DNA from: Nymphaea colorata | Taxonomy: Eukaryota > Streptophyta > Magnoliopsida > Nymphaeales > Nymphaeaceae | NCBI RefSeq assembly: GCF_008831285.2 | Contig: NC_045140.1 | Coordinates: 2,271,528 to 2,335,527 of the forward strand | Direction of reading: 5' to 3' | DNA length: 64,000 bases | Shown here: positions 36,461 through 47,740 of the stretch, piece after piece | How positions within the stretch are numbered: the stretch's first letter is position 1 | Layout of the letters: every line of letters begins with the position of its first letter | The notes under the pieces: model-generated | What the model was told of the DNA's origin: nothing | Databases searched by the model: none | Seen by the model: only the letters and a program-made list of their open reading frames with translations | Program-made: the position numbers and the translations under genes

Positions 36461-39400
36461 CTAAGGCCTGTGAACTACTGCTGAAGGAAAGAAACCAGAT
36501 GGCTGCAGGTGCACTTGCAGCACATCATCTGAAACCACACCAAATTGCAAATTTTGTGGCACCACCTTAGACGATGGCTTTTGGTTTGCGGATGGAGCAT
36601 TGTTGATCCCAGTATCGTTCCATCCCTTTGACAGAAGACAGAGAGCACGCCTAGAGATGGAAGTATCAGACAAATTCTCTACGTCATCACCATCACCAGT
36701 ATATCCATTCCCAAGTAACAACCTTTGAGCACCGGGCTCAAAGTACTGATCATGAAACCTCCTTTCGTAAACAGCGTTAGAAGTGGGATGGAGTGGCAGC
36801 GTCTCCGGATTAGGATTAAAGGACATTAGTCCAGGTGAAGCAGCAACAACCTTACCAATGAAAGCGTCACAAGCATCCGGCTTCATGGGCTTTGTGGAGC
36901 TAAAAGGAAATGGCCTATTCATGGTAAGACCCGAGGTAAATTGTCCACCTGACGATCACGCAAGAACTTGTAAACAACAATTACAAATACCATATCATAC
37001 AATACATTACCACTGTTAAAAAAGAAGAAGAAAAAGACAAACTGAAAATTTCCAAAATGGCATTGAACCTCCAAAGAATACAACAAAAACGAGATAAAAT
37101 TTGAAAATTTTACCTGTGTCTGATTCAAGAACTGAATATAGAATATTTTAAAATTTATTTTTTCCTTCAAAAATTAAAAGTCTTTATAAAATATTCGAAA
37201 CAAACGAGGACAACTTAAAAAGGCAAATAAACAACGGTTCTGAAGGATGAACTCACCATAGAAAGGAGCAGTAATCTGTGCAGGGTAAGGGAACAAAGTT
37301 GCAGGGCTAGATGTGGGTTTCCTGCGCCGCTGATTATGACCAGCCAAACGCCTACGACAGCTGCGTTTAACTTCATCAAACTCCCCTAACTCATGAAACC
37401 TGATTTGCACATCCACAAATTGAAAAGAGAAAGGAAAGGTCACGAAAATAGAAGTTATCAAAGGGAAAAAATGTAAAATAGTTTAAGGAAATTCCACGAG
37501 AATTTATATGCAAGAAAACTGAATGGGACAAGAACTGCCATAGTTCTGGACAAAACCAACAAAAAACTTTGAGAAAGGTATACAACCTGCCAAGGGATGA
37601 ACGTGTACACATACCATCGCATCTAATTGACTTCAAACTTAAAATAGAAAAGTTTCTAAACCAGTAACAGCTGCCATCCTAGATTCGAGTGTCCTTGTAG
37701 AAAAGTTGAGATCTGAAATTATCTCGAGCAGCTTTATAACCATCCCATTATTGGCCATGACTCCAAATGCTGAACCTCACGTCTAGAATTTCTTTCTTCA
37801 GTAGCAATTTTCAAAATAAAAGCTGAAGCAATTTTGTATAAAAATGGACACTTTCTAATATAATTTAACAAGCAAACCAAATGTGAGATCCATGTTCAAT
37901 GTCAAATCAGAAACTATATCCTGGTACATGTACTAGATGCAATTGCATCAAACTATTCAAAATCAGGATTGGCATTAACCATGGCCTGGTCTCCAAATTC
38001 AGAAACATATGAAGTAGGATTTTTCTTTAGTTTTGGATATAACTTTAAATCAACAAAATGTGATTATCAACTTACACACTTTGAGATTTATAGTTTTAAC
38101 TTACGGAAAGCTAGGAAGTAGTTAAGTACAGCTTTCCATAACAAAAAACAAACATATACTCATTCATATAGTGTCAACCGTAATGAACTAATCCAGGGTA
38201 ATCTGCGTAGCACAACTCAACTCTACATGGGGATTTTCTAACACATGAAATGAAGTACTCTTGCTGTAGATGGTCCAAAAGAAACTAATTTGCACATGTT
38301 CTTTCAATGAAATTTGTTCATAGCAATTCCTTCTACAAATTGAAACCACAATTTCACAGAAATTTTCACTTGGAAATTTCTTGTCTTTTCCTTTTGAAAA
38401 TATATATACTTACCCTTGCAAAAGCATGTTACACTTCTCCTGCCAAACGCTGAAGAGGCAAGAAAAAGTGCTTGAACATCACTCAAAACAATGTCAAGCT
38501 ATCTGAACAACTGTGAAACCATCACCGAAAGCTTCCAGAAACAGCAAGATTTTAAGTTTTTGCTAACTTTACCTCATCCGCAAGCATTAAATTTTACGTT
38601 TGGAGAAAATTGTGTTTGGTCCTGCTGCTCCTGCATGCTTAAGGTATTTTTAGCTTGTCTTGGAACCAGCAATTAACAACCTGTTTGGATGGAGGGAGAG
38701 GGAGAGAAAGGAATGGAAAGAATGGTCTTTCCTGTGTTTGGATGACTAATTAATAGGGAGGGAAAGGAAAGGATTTGTTAATGTAATTCCAATTCCTCCA
38801 AAATGGAGAGACCGAGAGGGAAAGGAATGGAAGTTCCTTCCCTTCCCTTTCCTTTCCTTTCCCTTCCCTAGGTATGGATATAGTTTTGGGTTTTTGTTAT
38901 TTGGGCTGAACCAAATTTGATTCGGATCCAATTTCCCTTGCATTTAGCTTGTCCAAATCGAAACCCACCCTTGAACAAGTCATATACATTGTCAAGAGGA
39001 TCCTTTCACTGGCTCTGACATGTTCGGAAGCTCTTAATTATTTTGTACAAAAGTAGCTAAATTGTTCTCAATGTTTCAGCGATTCCCTGGCATGGATTTC
39101 TCAGTGGTTTATTGTTCTTTTAAGATGTGGACTTTCTTGGTAAAATATCAGGAAAATTTAGAAAATTTTAAAAGAATATATATGTAAAAAAGAAATGGAT
39201 AATAGATTTTCTTATATCTTTCCCGGAAAAGTTTAAAGAAAAAAATAGAAAAGCTTTTCCAAAATATAAAAAAAACAAAATGAGAAAAATCACAAAGAAA
39301 GACTTCTATAAAAGACTTGGAAAATATTGAGAATATCTAGGGATAACATTGCAACAATATCTCCATATTCACTTTTGGTGGTATTTCACGAATATGGAGA

Positions 39401-41400
39401 TACTTTGCCAATGCCACAGTTTATTCCAAAATGGCAATAAATCCAAGGAGACTCAAAACATAGATGTTTGTGACTAGTCTCAAACAGATTATACACCTCA
39501 TATATCAGGATAGTATTCCCATATATGGCCTGGCTCCGATGTTCATTTTTTGGTCTTTAAAATTCAGGAGGATGTTTAGATGGTAAAGCCATTGGATGTT
39601 CTAAAAGGGGATCTAGATCTTAGGTCCAAATCATACAAAGGCAGTCTCTCCATGGTCTACATGATCGGCAGTTTGGAGCTGATTAAAGGCAAAACATCAT
39701 CTCACATACAGCTGCTAAACAGCAATTAGTTTTTGGCACAAGCTCATTATCTTGCACAGCTGTCAAATAACTATTAGTTTTTGGCATCCACTTATAATTC
39801 ACATAAGACTACTCACTGCCTTCTAAATTCATGTTGGACGTTCCTGTTTTAGGACTTAAAAGGCATTTTGGTGTTCCTGTTCCATGTGATTGAAAAGAAT
39901 ATGGATCAGAATTGCATTTGGCTTTAAATCATATTTTTGCATGAGTTGCGCATTACAACAACAACCTCCTGTAAGTTCTTGCTGTGTGAAAAACTTATTG
40001 TATTTGAAAACATACCAGTACACAAATTGAGTCCGTTCCAACTACAGCAATTGACTCTCTAGCATCTATCATTATTTTGGTATTCATCATTGTTTTTGTT
40101 CTTCTCAAATAGTGAACAGAAGAACTTCTATTAGAAGCAAGAACAAAAATCTAGGGGAAATCTAAAAGCTGCAGTGCATCACTTCCAGGCAGCATGTGTC
40201 AAGGATGCCCACAAAGCAAGAGAATGCACATAGAATAGGAGCCTGTATTTGCACACAAAAAAGCCGTGCAAATTCAATGCACAATGCTAGTGTTTTTTTT
40301 TTCCTCCATGTAAACTGGAAGAAAAAAAATGTTGCCCAAGTGGTGAAAGGCTCATCAATAGGAAAGACAGATGTCAAAAGTTAAGAATGAAGGAAGCATT
40401 TTAAATGAAAATGCCCAGGCCGATAGAGCAAAAGATCACTCTAATCAGCATCCATCTTTTAATTTGCCCAAACGTTTGGATTTTTCAAGTAAACAAACTT
40501 TGATTCATAACTACTACTATGATATTCCTACCAAATCTCCTACCTACTGGCAATAGATCATCAACAATGAAAAAATTCACACCACAACATATATCTCATG
40601 AGAGGAAAAAAGCCAGGAGATGAAGTACAACCACCATGCCTACAGAAGAAATTCCGACTGACTCAAGCAGTTCATGCTAACTTGCTAGCATACTTGCAGA
40701 ACAAGTAATTGACATTCTAAGATTCTACGACACTTCATAGTAGAAAAAAAAAGAATCTGGAAAAGGAAATAAATAAAGTGCATTCAACCAACAGATAATG
40801 AACATCTGCAGCAGAAAATATGGAGAAAGTGCACAAATAGAACAAACTTAAAGCGCAATCAGTTCTCTTGACTGAATGGAATAGAAAAAAAAGCAAACGG
40901 ACGAATGCAATAAATACATAAATTCCCAACTTCCCAACTTCAGAGAGAAAGATAAACGCCCCAGACGAAATGTGTATGCCAAGTTGATTAACAATCTCTA
41001 AGAGCGGTACATGCACACCAAAAGTTCATGTATGCTTACGTGAGAAACCGTAACGCACAAAAATAAAAAGAGAAAGCAAGAATAAGATCCGAGGTAAAAA
41101 GAACGAAAGAGAAGAAAAATAAACAATTCCCACCGATCCATGTCGGTTAGCTATGCAGTACCCAAAAAAATTAAGACATTAAATGATTTGAACGAAAGCA
41201 CCAAACTGTGACAAAAATGGTCAAAACACAAAACGTATGCGTGCATCATATTTATGTTCATGAAAAATTTCCGTTTACTGATGAACAAAAAAAAAAAAAA
41301 AAAAACAACAAAAATATGCAAGAAAATGAGAAAAGATCCCAATCATTAAACTCCCAAATGAAAGAATGGTCGATATTCACTCTGAGAGAGAGAGAGAGAG

Positions 41401-41455
<55 letters not shown>

Positions 41456-42325
41456 ATAAGCATCTGCAATATCCTCGAAAGCCAAAAAGAAAAAGCCCAA
41501 AGCTTATAAGGTTATAGCAATTGTACATAGAAACGTCTTCATAATGATTTCGAAATGGAAAATGAAAACCGAAAAATAAAGATCGCCAACATCGGGTAAT
41601 AACTATTACCCTCCAAAAGCAATATTCGAGAATCCGACTGACAAGAATACATAGCACAAGAAAAACCGATAAGGAAAACCTCCTGTCTAGCTATATTAAG
41701 TAAATAAAAAACGAAAAAAAAAGTCACCAACATTTAAACAAGAAAAACGAGAAAACTGTAAAGGATAACTAAGATGAACAAATAGAGAGGGAAAGAACCG
41801 ACCAACATTTGTGAAACAACAAATAGGAGAAAACCTCACCGATCAAAACAGAAACCATTTTCCGATATTTGTGAAACCAGCAGAATCAGACAACGTCACT
41901 TGATCGTAGACAATCGAAAGAGAAATAATTGACCAAACATTTCTGAAGCAGGAAGAACAAGAAAATGAAACCAGCGAGAGAGAGAGAGAGAGACCTCCCT
42001 TCCTCCCAAACCCACCACCAGCCCACCTGCTACACTGCTGGCAGAACCTCTGCCTGCGGCCGTCGACGACGACCATCGGCGACTTGGAGTGCACCTCGCA
42101 GACCCTGTGCCGGATGTGGTACGATTTCTCCCCCGACAGGTCCGCACCGCACCCCTCCACCTGGCACCTGCTCTCCGCCGCCCCCCTCCCCCTCCTCCTC
42201 TTCTTCTTCCCCGCTTCCTCCGCCGCTCCCGCCGCCCCGGAACCAGCTGCCGGGTCCGCATCTTCCCGTCCATCCGAAACCCTCATCCGAGAGAAGGACG
42301 AAGAAGACGAAGAAGAAGAATCCAT
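36461..42325 (-). CDS. SPL: SQUAMOSA promoter-binding-protein-like transcription factor
   Basis: A nuclear SBP-box transcription factor of 309 residues in three exons on the minus strand: 42325-42027, 37399-37257, 36948-36461. All borders are GT..AG and phases close exactly. After a serine run (3-10) and a basic stretch comes the SBP domain (about 53-128). Its first zinc site is Cys54, Cys59, Cys76, His79; its second is Cys95, Cys98, His102, Cys114. A nuclear-targeting basic tail follows ([13 protein letters not shown], 111-128). Intron 1 (4.6 kb) splits the Arg100 codon within CQQCSR/FH, the conserved SBP intron position. The last exon carries a microRNA site over codons 248-254 (RALCLLS). 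SBP proteins bind GTAC-core DNA and control phase change and organ development. The short length and three exons fit the miR156-regulated clades, but I cannot assign a number. A GA tract lies upstream (plus-strand CT at about 42,430-42,450). Long plus-strand frames over exon 1 are antisense shadows of GC-rich coding sequence. Confidence 0.93.
36628..36648 (-). promoter_or_regulatory. miR156/miR157 target site in the SPL coding region
   Basis: The mRNA reads GTGCTCTCTGTCTTCTGTCA over codons 248-254, plus a final A. The usual SPL site has C where this one has G (codon TGT for Cys251 where most SPLs have TCT for Ser). From the mature sequences I know, miR157 would pair at every position except one G:U wobble at position 12. 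miR156 would have a G:G mismatch at position 11 plus its usual mismatch at position 14. Confidence 0.85.
38684..38876. mobile_element. Tourist-like MITE fragment in SPL intron 1
   Basis: CCTGTTTGGATGGAGGGAG near the left, a repeat of GTGTTTGGATGA inside and a purine/pyrimidine-switching body (GGGAGGGAAAGGAAAGG then CCCTTTCCTTTCC) suggest a small foldback element of the GTTTGGATG type. The right end is not sharply defined. Confidence 0.4.
41383..41452. repeat. (GA)n/(AC)n microsatellite in SPL intron 1
   Basis: About 70 bases of AG units interrupted by one ACACACACAC block. On the coding strand it is a CT tract inside intron 1, about 0.6 kb after exon 1. Confidence 0.9.
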
Positions 42326-42550
42326 CTCTCCCTCTCGCTGGTCCGACAGCGGCGGGAGCAGCAGTATCAGCAGCAGACGAAAAAGCCGAAAAGAAGGGCA
42401 AGAGCGACCGGGATCGGCTGCGCCCGCTCTCTCTCTCTCTCACTCTCGCCGTCTCTATAAGAATGCCCCAAGACGCAGGGAGGCCGCCTCGGAAGCCATG
42501 TATGCCGGCGATATTCCCCCGCAGCGGTTTTAACACGGCGGTTGGTCGCA

Positions 42551-43740
42551 AAGGCTTCCGCCTCGATTTGATATTCCTATTTTGCCCCTACTCGTTGCTA
42601 GGGAGAGGGCAGCCGGGAGCAAAGCCGCAGGCCCCACCGCGATGGACCGGTCACTGTCCCTTCACGTCAAATTACTCTTATGCCCCCGCTTTTCACCCCG
42701 CGGTGAATGAAACGCGTTTAGACACTTCCGGTATGGATTCGGCTGAAACTCCTTACCAGATCCGACCCGTTTCCTGACAGAGCAGAACCCAAACTGGGCT
42801 GCCTCTTGATCGTGAGAATCTTTTCACGAACTTGTTTACTTTTCCAAATCCGAATTACGCCTACCAACAAGAATATTGAGATTGCAATTCTCAAAACTGA
42901 TCCGAATTAGATTTGTGGGGTCATATTTTGAGATGTTGGTAATTTCGACTCTGGAGTTGAGCAAAAATTTCCGATTCAACGGTTGAAAAATATAATTTAT
43001 AAGTAGAGAGAGGAGGCACATAATTATTCCATATATGAAGCACGGATTATATATGTTTGAAAAAAGTAATTCTGACTGTGCTGTCACTGATATATGCTTA
43101 CGTACCAATCTTACTTTCAACTTCTTGGCGACTTAAAAAGCAGGTTTTTCATACTAAAAATGTTTATCAAGGTTCGAGGAAAACATGTTTTTCCTTTTGT
43201 GTGCAGGCTTCAACTCGTTTATTAAGGAGCATTTAATCAGCTTCTAAAACAGGGTGCATGGTTTAGCGACATATCTGTACTTAAAAAACAAGCCTCTTGG
43301 CAAAGGGGATGATGGCAAATCACCACTTTTGTCTTTCCTTACCTTCACTTTGCTTTAATCTTTTGAAATTAATTAACATATTCAAAAGCCTTCTATTCGA
43401 TATATTAAATGCAATGGTCACCTGGTTTCCTTCATATCGAAGGACTGGATCACCAGTTCCATTGTTTGGAACTCAACTATTCCTAATGTAAAGGAAAAGC
43501 ATCAAATGTTCTGATCATTCCTTAAAGTGAAGCCAATTCTCCACTTGTGTTTGAATACTAGGCAGGCAAGAAATTTAATCCGACATGCCAGGGTTGTTAG
43601 CTACTTAATTGCTGCCAACTGAGCTTTAATAAAGTTAATTTCCTATTCTCTCCAAACGTCTGTGCTATCTGCTGTTAGCCTGCAGTTTGCTATGTCCTGG
43701 CCATGGAGAAGGGCATTTCAAATTTTCTAAGGCAAAGTGC
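42551..43740. other. SPL upstream region and intergenic sequence
   Basis: The GC-rich part to about 42,780 is the SPL promoter side. Beyond this the sequence becomes AT-rich and no exon is supported. A weak TATA-like TTATAGAG lies on the minus strand near 42,455, but the transcription start is not placed. Confidence 0.4.
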
Positions 43741-43747
43741 TAGGAAC

Positions 43748-43928
43748 CAAGGGCACAACCAGAAAGTTATGAAAAAAAGAGCATTAGATATTTAATTTTA
43801 AATTTCTAAGGGGCACTAGTATGTACACGAGAAAATTTGCTAAAAAATATCCATATAAAAATAAGAGCCATTTTGGGGTCTGTGTGGGCAATTGTGACAT
43901 GTAGCCCACACCTGCCTCCGGCCCTGCG
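43748..43928. mobile_element. Foldback-family repeat (CAGAACCAGGATTTTT family), diverged
   Basis: GGGCACAACCAGAAAG at the left and CCTGCCTCCGGCCCTGCG at the right correspond to the two ends of the family at 55,397 and 56,650. The AT-rich core contains AAAATTTGCTAAAAAATAT. Non-coding. Confidence 0.4.
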
Positions 43929-46230
43929 TAGCAACTATTGTTTATTAAAGTTTTCCCTTATCAAATTTCCTTCTTTTCTACCCAATTAAGAAGATCTTGT
44001 AGAACTGCAATAGTTCTTGGAGACACATCTTAAATCTCATATGGTTTAGATTTGGCAAATCCTTAGCGTATCTGCAGCGAGATATCGAGTGATCGACACA
44101 ATTTTCTTATCCTTCCTACCAACTTTACACATCGTTTTGGAAATTGAAATCCCTTTTGTTTGAACTTGTGATTTTGAGTGGAAAGCTTTGTTAACTGATG
44201 CAAATAAGAGAGTCGGTGACTCTCTTAGACACCTTCTGGTCTTCCAAATGATATTATATGCTGGAAATTTTGTTTTTTGTCTATGATAAACTGCCACTTG
44301 GAAGAAAACTGATTGGAGTACCCACACGAAAGGACCATTTTGGTTACTGTCCAGGTTATAGACAATCTAGTTTGTTCTTTCATATCTTTATGGTGATTCC
44401 TCGAAATATTTTTCATTTTACAATTAGGATTAGAGTTGTCTTCCATCTATTTTGCAACCTTAACTTTCTCCAGTCCCTAGAAAATATGGTTCTGCTTGAA
44501 AGGGAACGAGTCATTATCAGGTGGCCTACAAACAAATCATGCCCTCCCTTTGACTATTATTAATAACACATTTAGCACCCTTTAGAAGAGTCTATGCTCT
44601 TTTCTTAATAATTTTCGAGTTACATGGCCTCTTTGGAGACATACCTATGTCCATGAACAATTCCTTGCGATTCTCTCTATTAGAAATGCCACATCAACCA
44701 TTTTTTCTCTTTATGAACTTTATAAGATACAGACGAATGCAAACTAGCAGGGAAAGAAGCAAGAACAAAATCTATGAATTAATCTGCCTGCCATGAAAAG
44801 TATTTTGTTGGCCTATGTATGCAGCTACTTTTGATTTTATTCATTAAGAGGGAACCTAGGGAAATATTCAAATATTGTCTACGACAAGGGAGACCTTGTG
44901 GTGCTTAATGGGAAGTTTTGCTCTTGACATTTTGTGTGTTTTATCTCACTCTCATACCTTGATCTTGGTAGACTAAAAAGAAAGAGTCTTTCCTTTTCTA
45001 TTTGAAGCTCAGATTAAGTTCCTTCAAAATTGCCAGAAATGTTTTCATTGATTGTGCATTGCTAGTTGCTACTAATGAAGGACAATGCTTCTTTTGCTTT
45101 TGCATAAGACCATCCAGGTGGGTCCTCCCACATTCCTTGAGAGTCGAATTGTGATTGGAAAGACATAAAGGGACAAAGGAACCACGTTCATGCATTTTTT
45201 CTTGAACTATGAAACGGCTTTGCCTCATCATTTATAATCACATTGTTTTTAGAGTCAAAACACACTTCATTGCCTTTTGCTACACATTCATTGCAAAATC
45301 TTAAAGTTCCTAACAATTTGTTAAGAATACTTCAATCTACTCAATCATACAATTTAGCTAGTTCTATCCTAAAAGTATCTATCCTTCTTACTATATTGCA
45401 TAAGTCAGCCAATTCATGGGCTATACATTAAAATGTTTTCTTGCATAGATCTACATGTTAGAAACACTATTTGTTTTCATGTGATTATTCTTTGGAAATC
45501 CATCATAATTCTAATCACATTACAAATAAAGTTACATATGTTGATTGGGTAGAGCTAGGAGAAAGTGAAAGCACTTTCTCTCACAAATGAGAATGATATT
45601 GGTGTAATTATGAAGCTTAATAAGTTGTTATGCTTTAAGTAGTCTGTCACTAACATGAAATACTTGCAAATAATAACCTAAAATTATTGGACAAACAATG
45701 TACATATTTGACATTGGGGTTGTCTCTACTTCATCCTAAATTGCCCATTTAATGCCCTCATTAGTAAATAAGAATATACTTATGTTCCTCTTCATTCATC
45801 CTTTAACATTGATCTTCTTTCAAAGCTTTTATTATCTATGATTTCTCAACATAGCAAAGATGTACAACAATTTGCCATCTTCATGGATTTTCTTTGTGAA
45901 AGTAATCTCTTCACGTCTTGAATTGATGATTTTTTAATATGATTATCCACAATCCTTTATTTTGCAAAGAGTAAAAAGATTTGCGATTGGTTGCTCTCTT
46001 TTGTTCATCCACTTTTATGTTGTTTTTCTTTTCATCTGTGAGTATAAGAGATGAAATGAAGAAGAAGAAGACAAAACTTAACTATGGTTCAACCACCAGG
46101 GTTTACGTTCACAAGTCTTTCTTAATTCTATATTTGTTGCTGACACAATATTGAGAGGTTTCATTAAAGAAACTATAAATACTACAAAATAATATCTCAT
46201 TCCTTTGTTTTAGGGATCATATTAATGTTA
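43929..46230. other. Probable decayed transposon sequence, no gene seen
   Basis: Several minus-strand frames of 60-93 codons occur (44,046-44,446 and 44,998-45,231), but none matches a family I can name. The region lies beside the copia remnant and may belong to the same or another old element. Confidence 0.3.
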
Positions 46231-47385
46231 AGATCTCCATTCTTTCTTTTTTCTTTTTACATTAACTATTACTGATAACTCATGAGTTGCCTTTCTTATC
46301 TCATTGATTCATGTCCTTGGGTAGCTTGGGCATGTTTTCTCGACTGACATCTTCTGTCAGCTCTTGTGTACAGTAACTAGCTATTGCCACCATGTAACAC
46401 TCATATTCTTGATTTTCCCCACAAACTCAACGGTCTAGAGTGGGTGTTGAGTTTGGTACGAAGGAAAATATAACATCAAGATCACAATTTTTATTTGTTC
46501 ACGATGACCATTATAGATAGCTTATGAGTATTTTTTTCTTGTATCCACAATTTACATCCTTAGGTAGCTCATGCACATCATCTCCATTGACTTCCTAAGA
46601 TTCATCTCCCTAATTTTCGTCTTTAGCCAACTCATGTGCACTATCCACCCACTGTTGCTACTAGGTAACACTCATATCCTCGATATTCTCTTTCTAGGAT
46701 CACCATCTTTTATTTGTTTACAATGACTATTATGGATAATTCATGAGTTGCCTTCTTACATCATTGATTCATGTTCTTAGACAGCTCATGCATATATTTT
46801 GGATTGACTTCATTTTGTCCCTTTGATTCTCTACTTCATCTAGCCCATGCATAATACCCACCAGCTATCACTATTGGGTAACACTCATATCTTTAATCTT
46901 GATTCTCATTTTCAGGCAACTTATGTGTTTCATCTACCAACTGTGCCACTGTGTGACACTCAAATCCTTAATATTCCCTCGTAAGATCACCATTTTTTAT
47001 CTGTTTATAATGACCAATGTGGATAACTTGGGAGTTGCCTTTCTTATGTCATTGATTCACATCTTTATGCAGCTAGTGAATATCTTCTTGATTGACTTCT
47101 TTAGATATATCCCCTTGATTTACATCTTTTCAACCAACTAATGTGCATTATCCACCAGCTGTTACAACCAAGTGAAACTCATATCCTTGATTCATGTCCT
47201 TAGATAGCTCATGCATATCTTATCCATTAACTTAGATGCATCCCCTTGATTCTTATCTATAATCAACTCATGTATCATTGGGTGACCCTCATATGTTTCA
47301 TATTTCTTTGCAAGATCATCGTTATTTATTTGTTTATACTGATCATTGAACAGAACCCATAAGTCGCCTTTCATCCTTTTAGTTG
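46231..47385 (-). repeat. Decayed tandem repeat, about five units of 210-340 bp
   Basis: The anchor phrase AGATCACCATTTTTTATTTG (with variants) recurs at about 46,231, 46,480, 46,692, 46,985 and 47,322. It is followed each time by ATGACCATTATGGATAACTCATGAGTTGCC variants and then TGATTCATGTCCTTAG-TAGCTCATGCA. On the minus strand two units translate in the same frame to related peptides: HYKQIKNGDLTREY in one and QYKQINNDDLAKKYE in the other. This suggests that the ancestral array was coding. Stops now interrupt most units. The array follows the copia RNase H remnant directly. Confidence 0.65.
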
Positions 47386-47389
47386 ATAG

Positions 47390-47740
47390 ATATATGGGGC
47401 TAAGGTCATCCCAAAATAGATAAGAAACTTAATGAAGAGTTACCCATAGCTTTTGAAAAGAAAATGTTTAAGATAGGGCACTTTAGCTGCAATATGGCAA
47501 GAGCTTTGTACTCAGCTTCAATGCTAGGTCGAGCCACTATAGGTTGCTTTTTAGCAAACCAATTAATATATATGTAACGAGATCTTTGTTCTCAATAGGC
47601 TTTAAGATTGTTGTAAGCTGATGGATTATACTTTTGGTGCTATAAAAATCCTCACATATTATCTCAGACCTTTTCATGAGATTTTGCAATTGACCATTCA
47701 ATTGTTTTATGTGTACTAAATCTGGTATAAGGATGTCCAT
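47390..47740 (-). pseudogene. Ty1/copia retrotransposon remnant (gag-like and RNase H fragments)
   Basis: On the minus strand about 47,577-47,497 reads NWFAKKQPIVARPSIEAEYK, then ALA, the RNase H motif of Ty1/copia elements (usual form SRSSTEAEYKALA). After it the frame breaks. LIYFGMTLAPYIYQL near 47,400 resembles the following LYCDNLGAIYL block. Immediately upstream, 47,740-47,560 reads like copia gag, including KPIENKDLVTYILIGL. Protease, integrase and reverse transcriptase, which should separate them, are missing. This is a broken, non-functional fragment. Confidence 0.6.

Noticed and set aside
41965-42777. 270-codon plus-strand frame and its overlapping companions
   Set aside because: It is antisense to SPL exon 1 and its GC-rich leader. 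The minus-strand SBP domain with all zinc ligands explains this sequence.
46231-47385. CRISPR-like array
   Set aside because: Units are long, diverged and of uneven spacing in plant nuclear DNA. This is a decayed tandem repeat.
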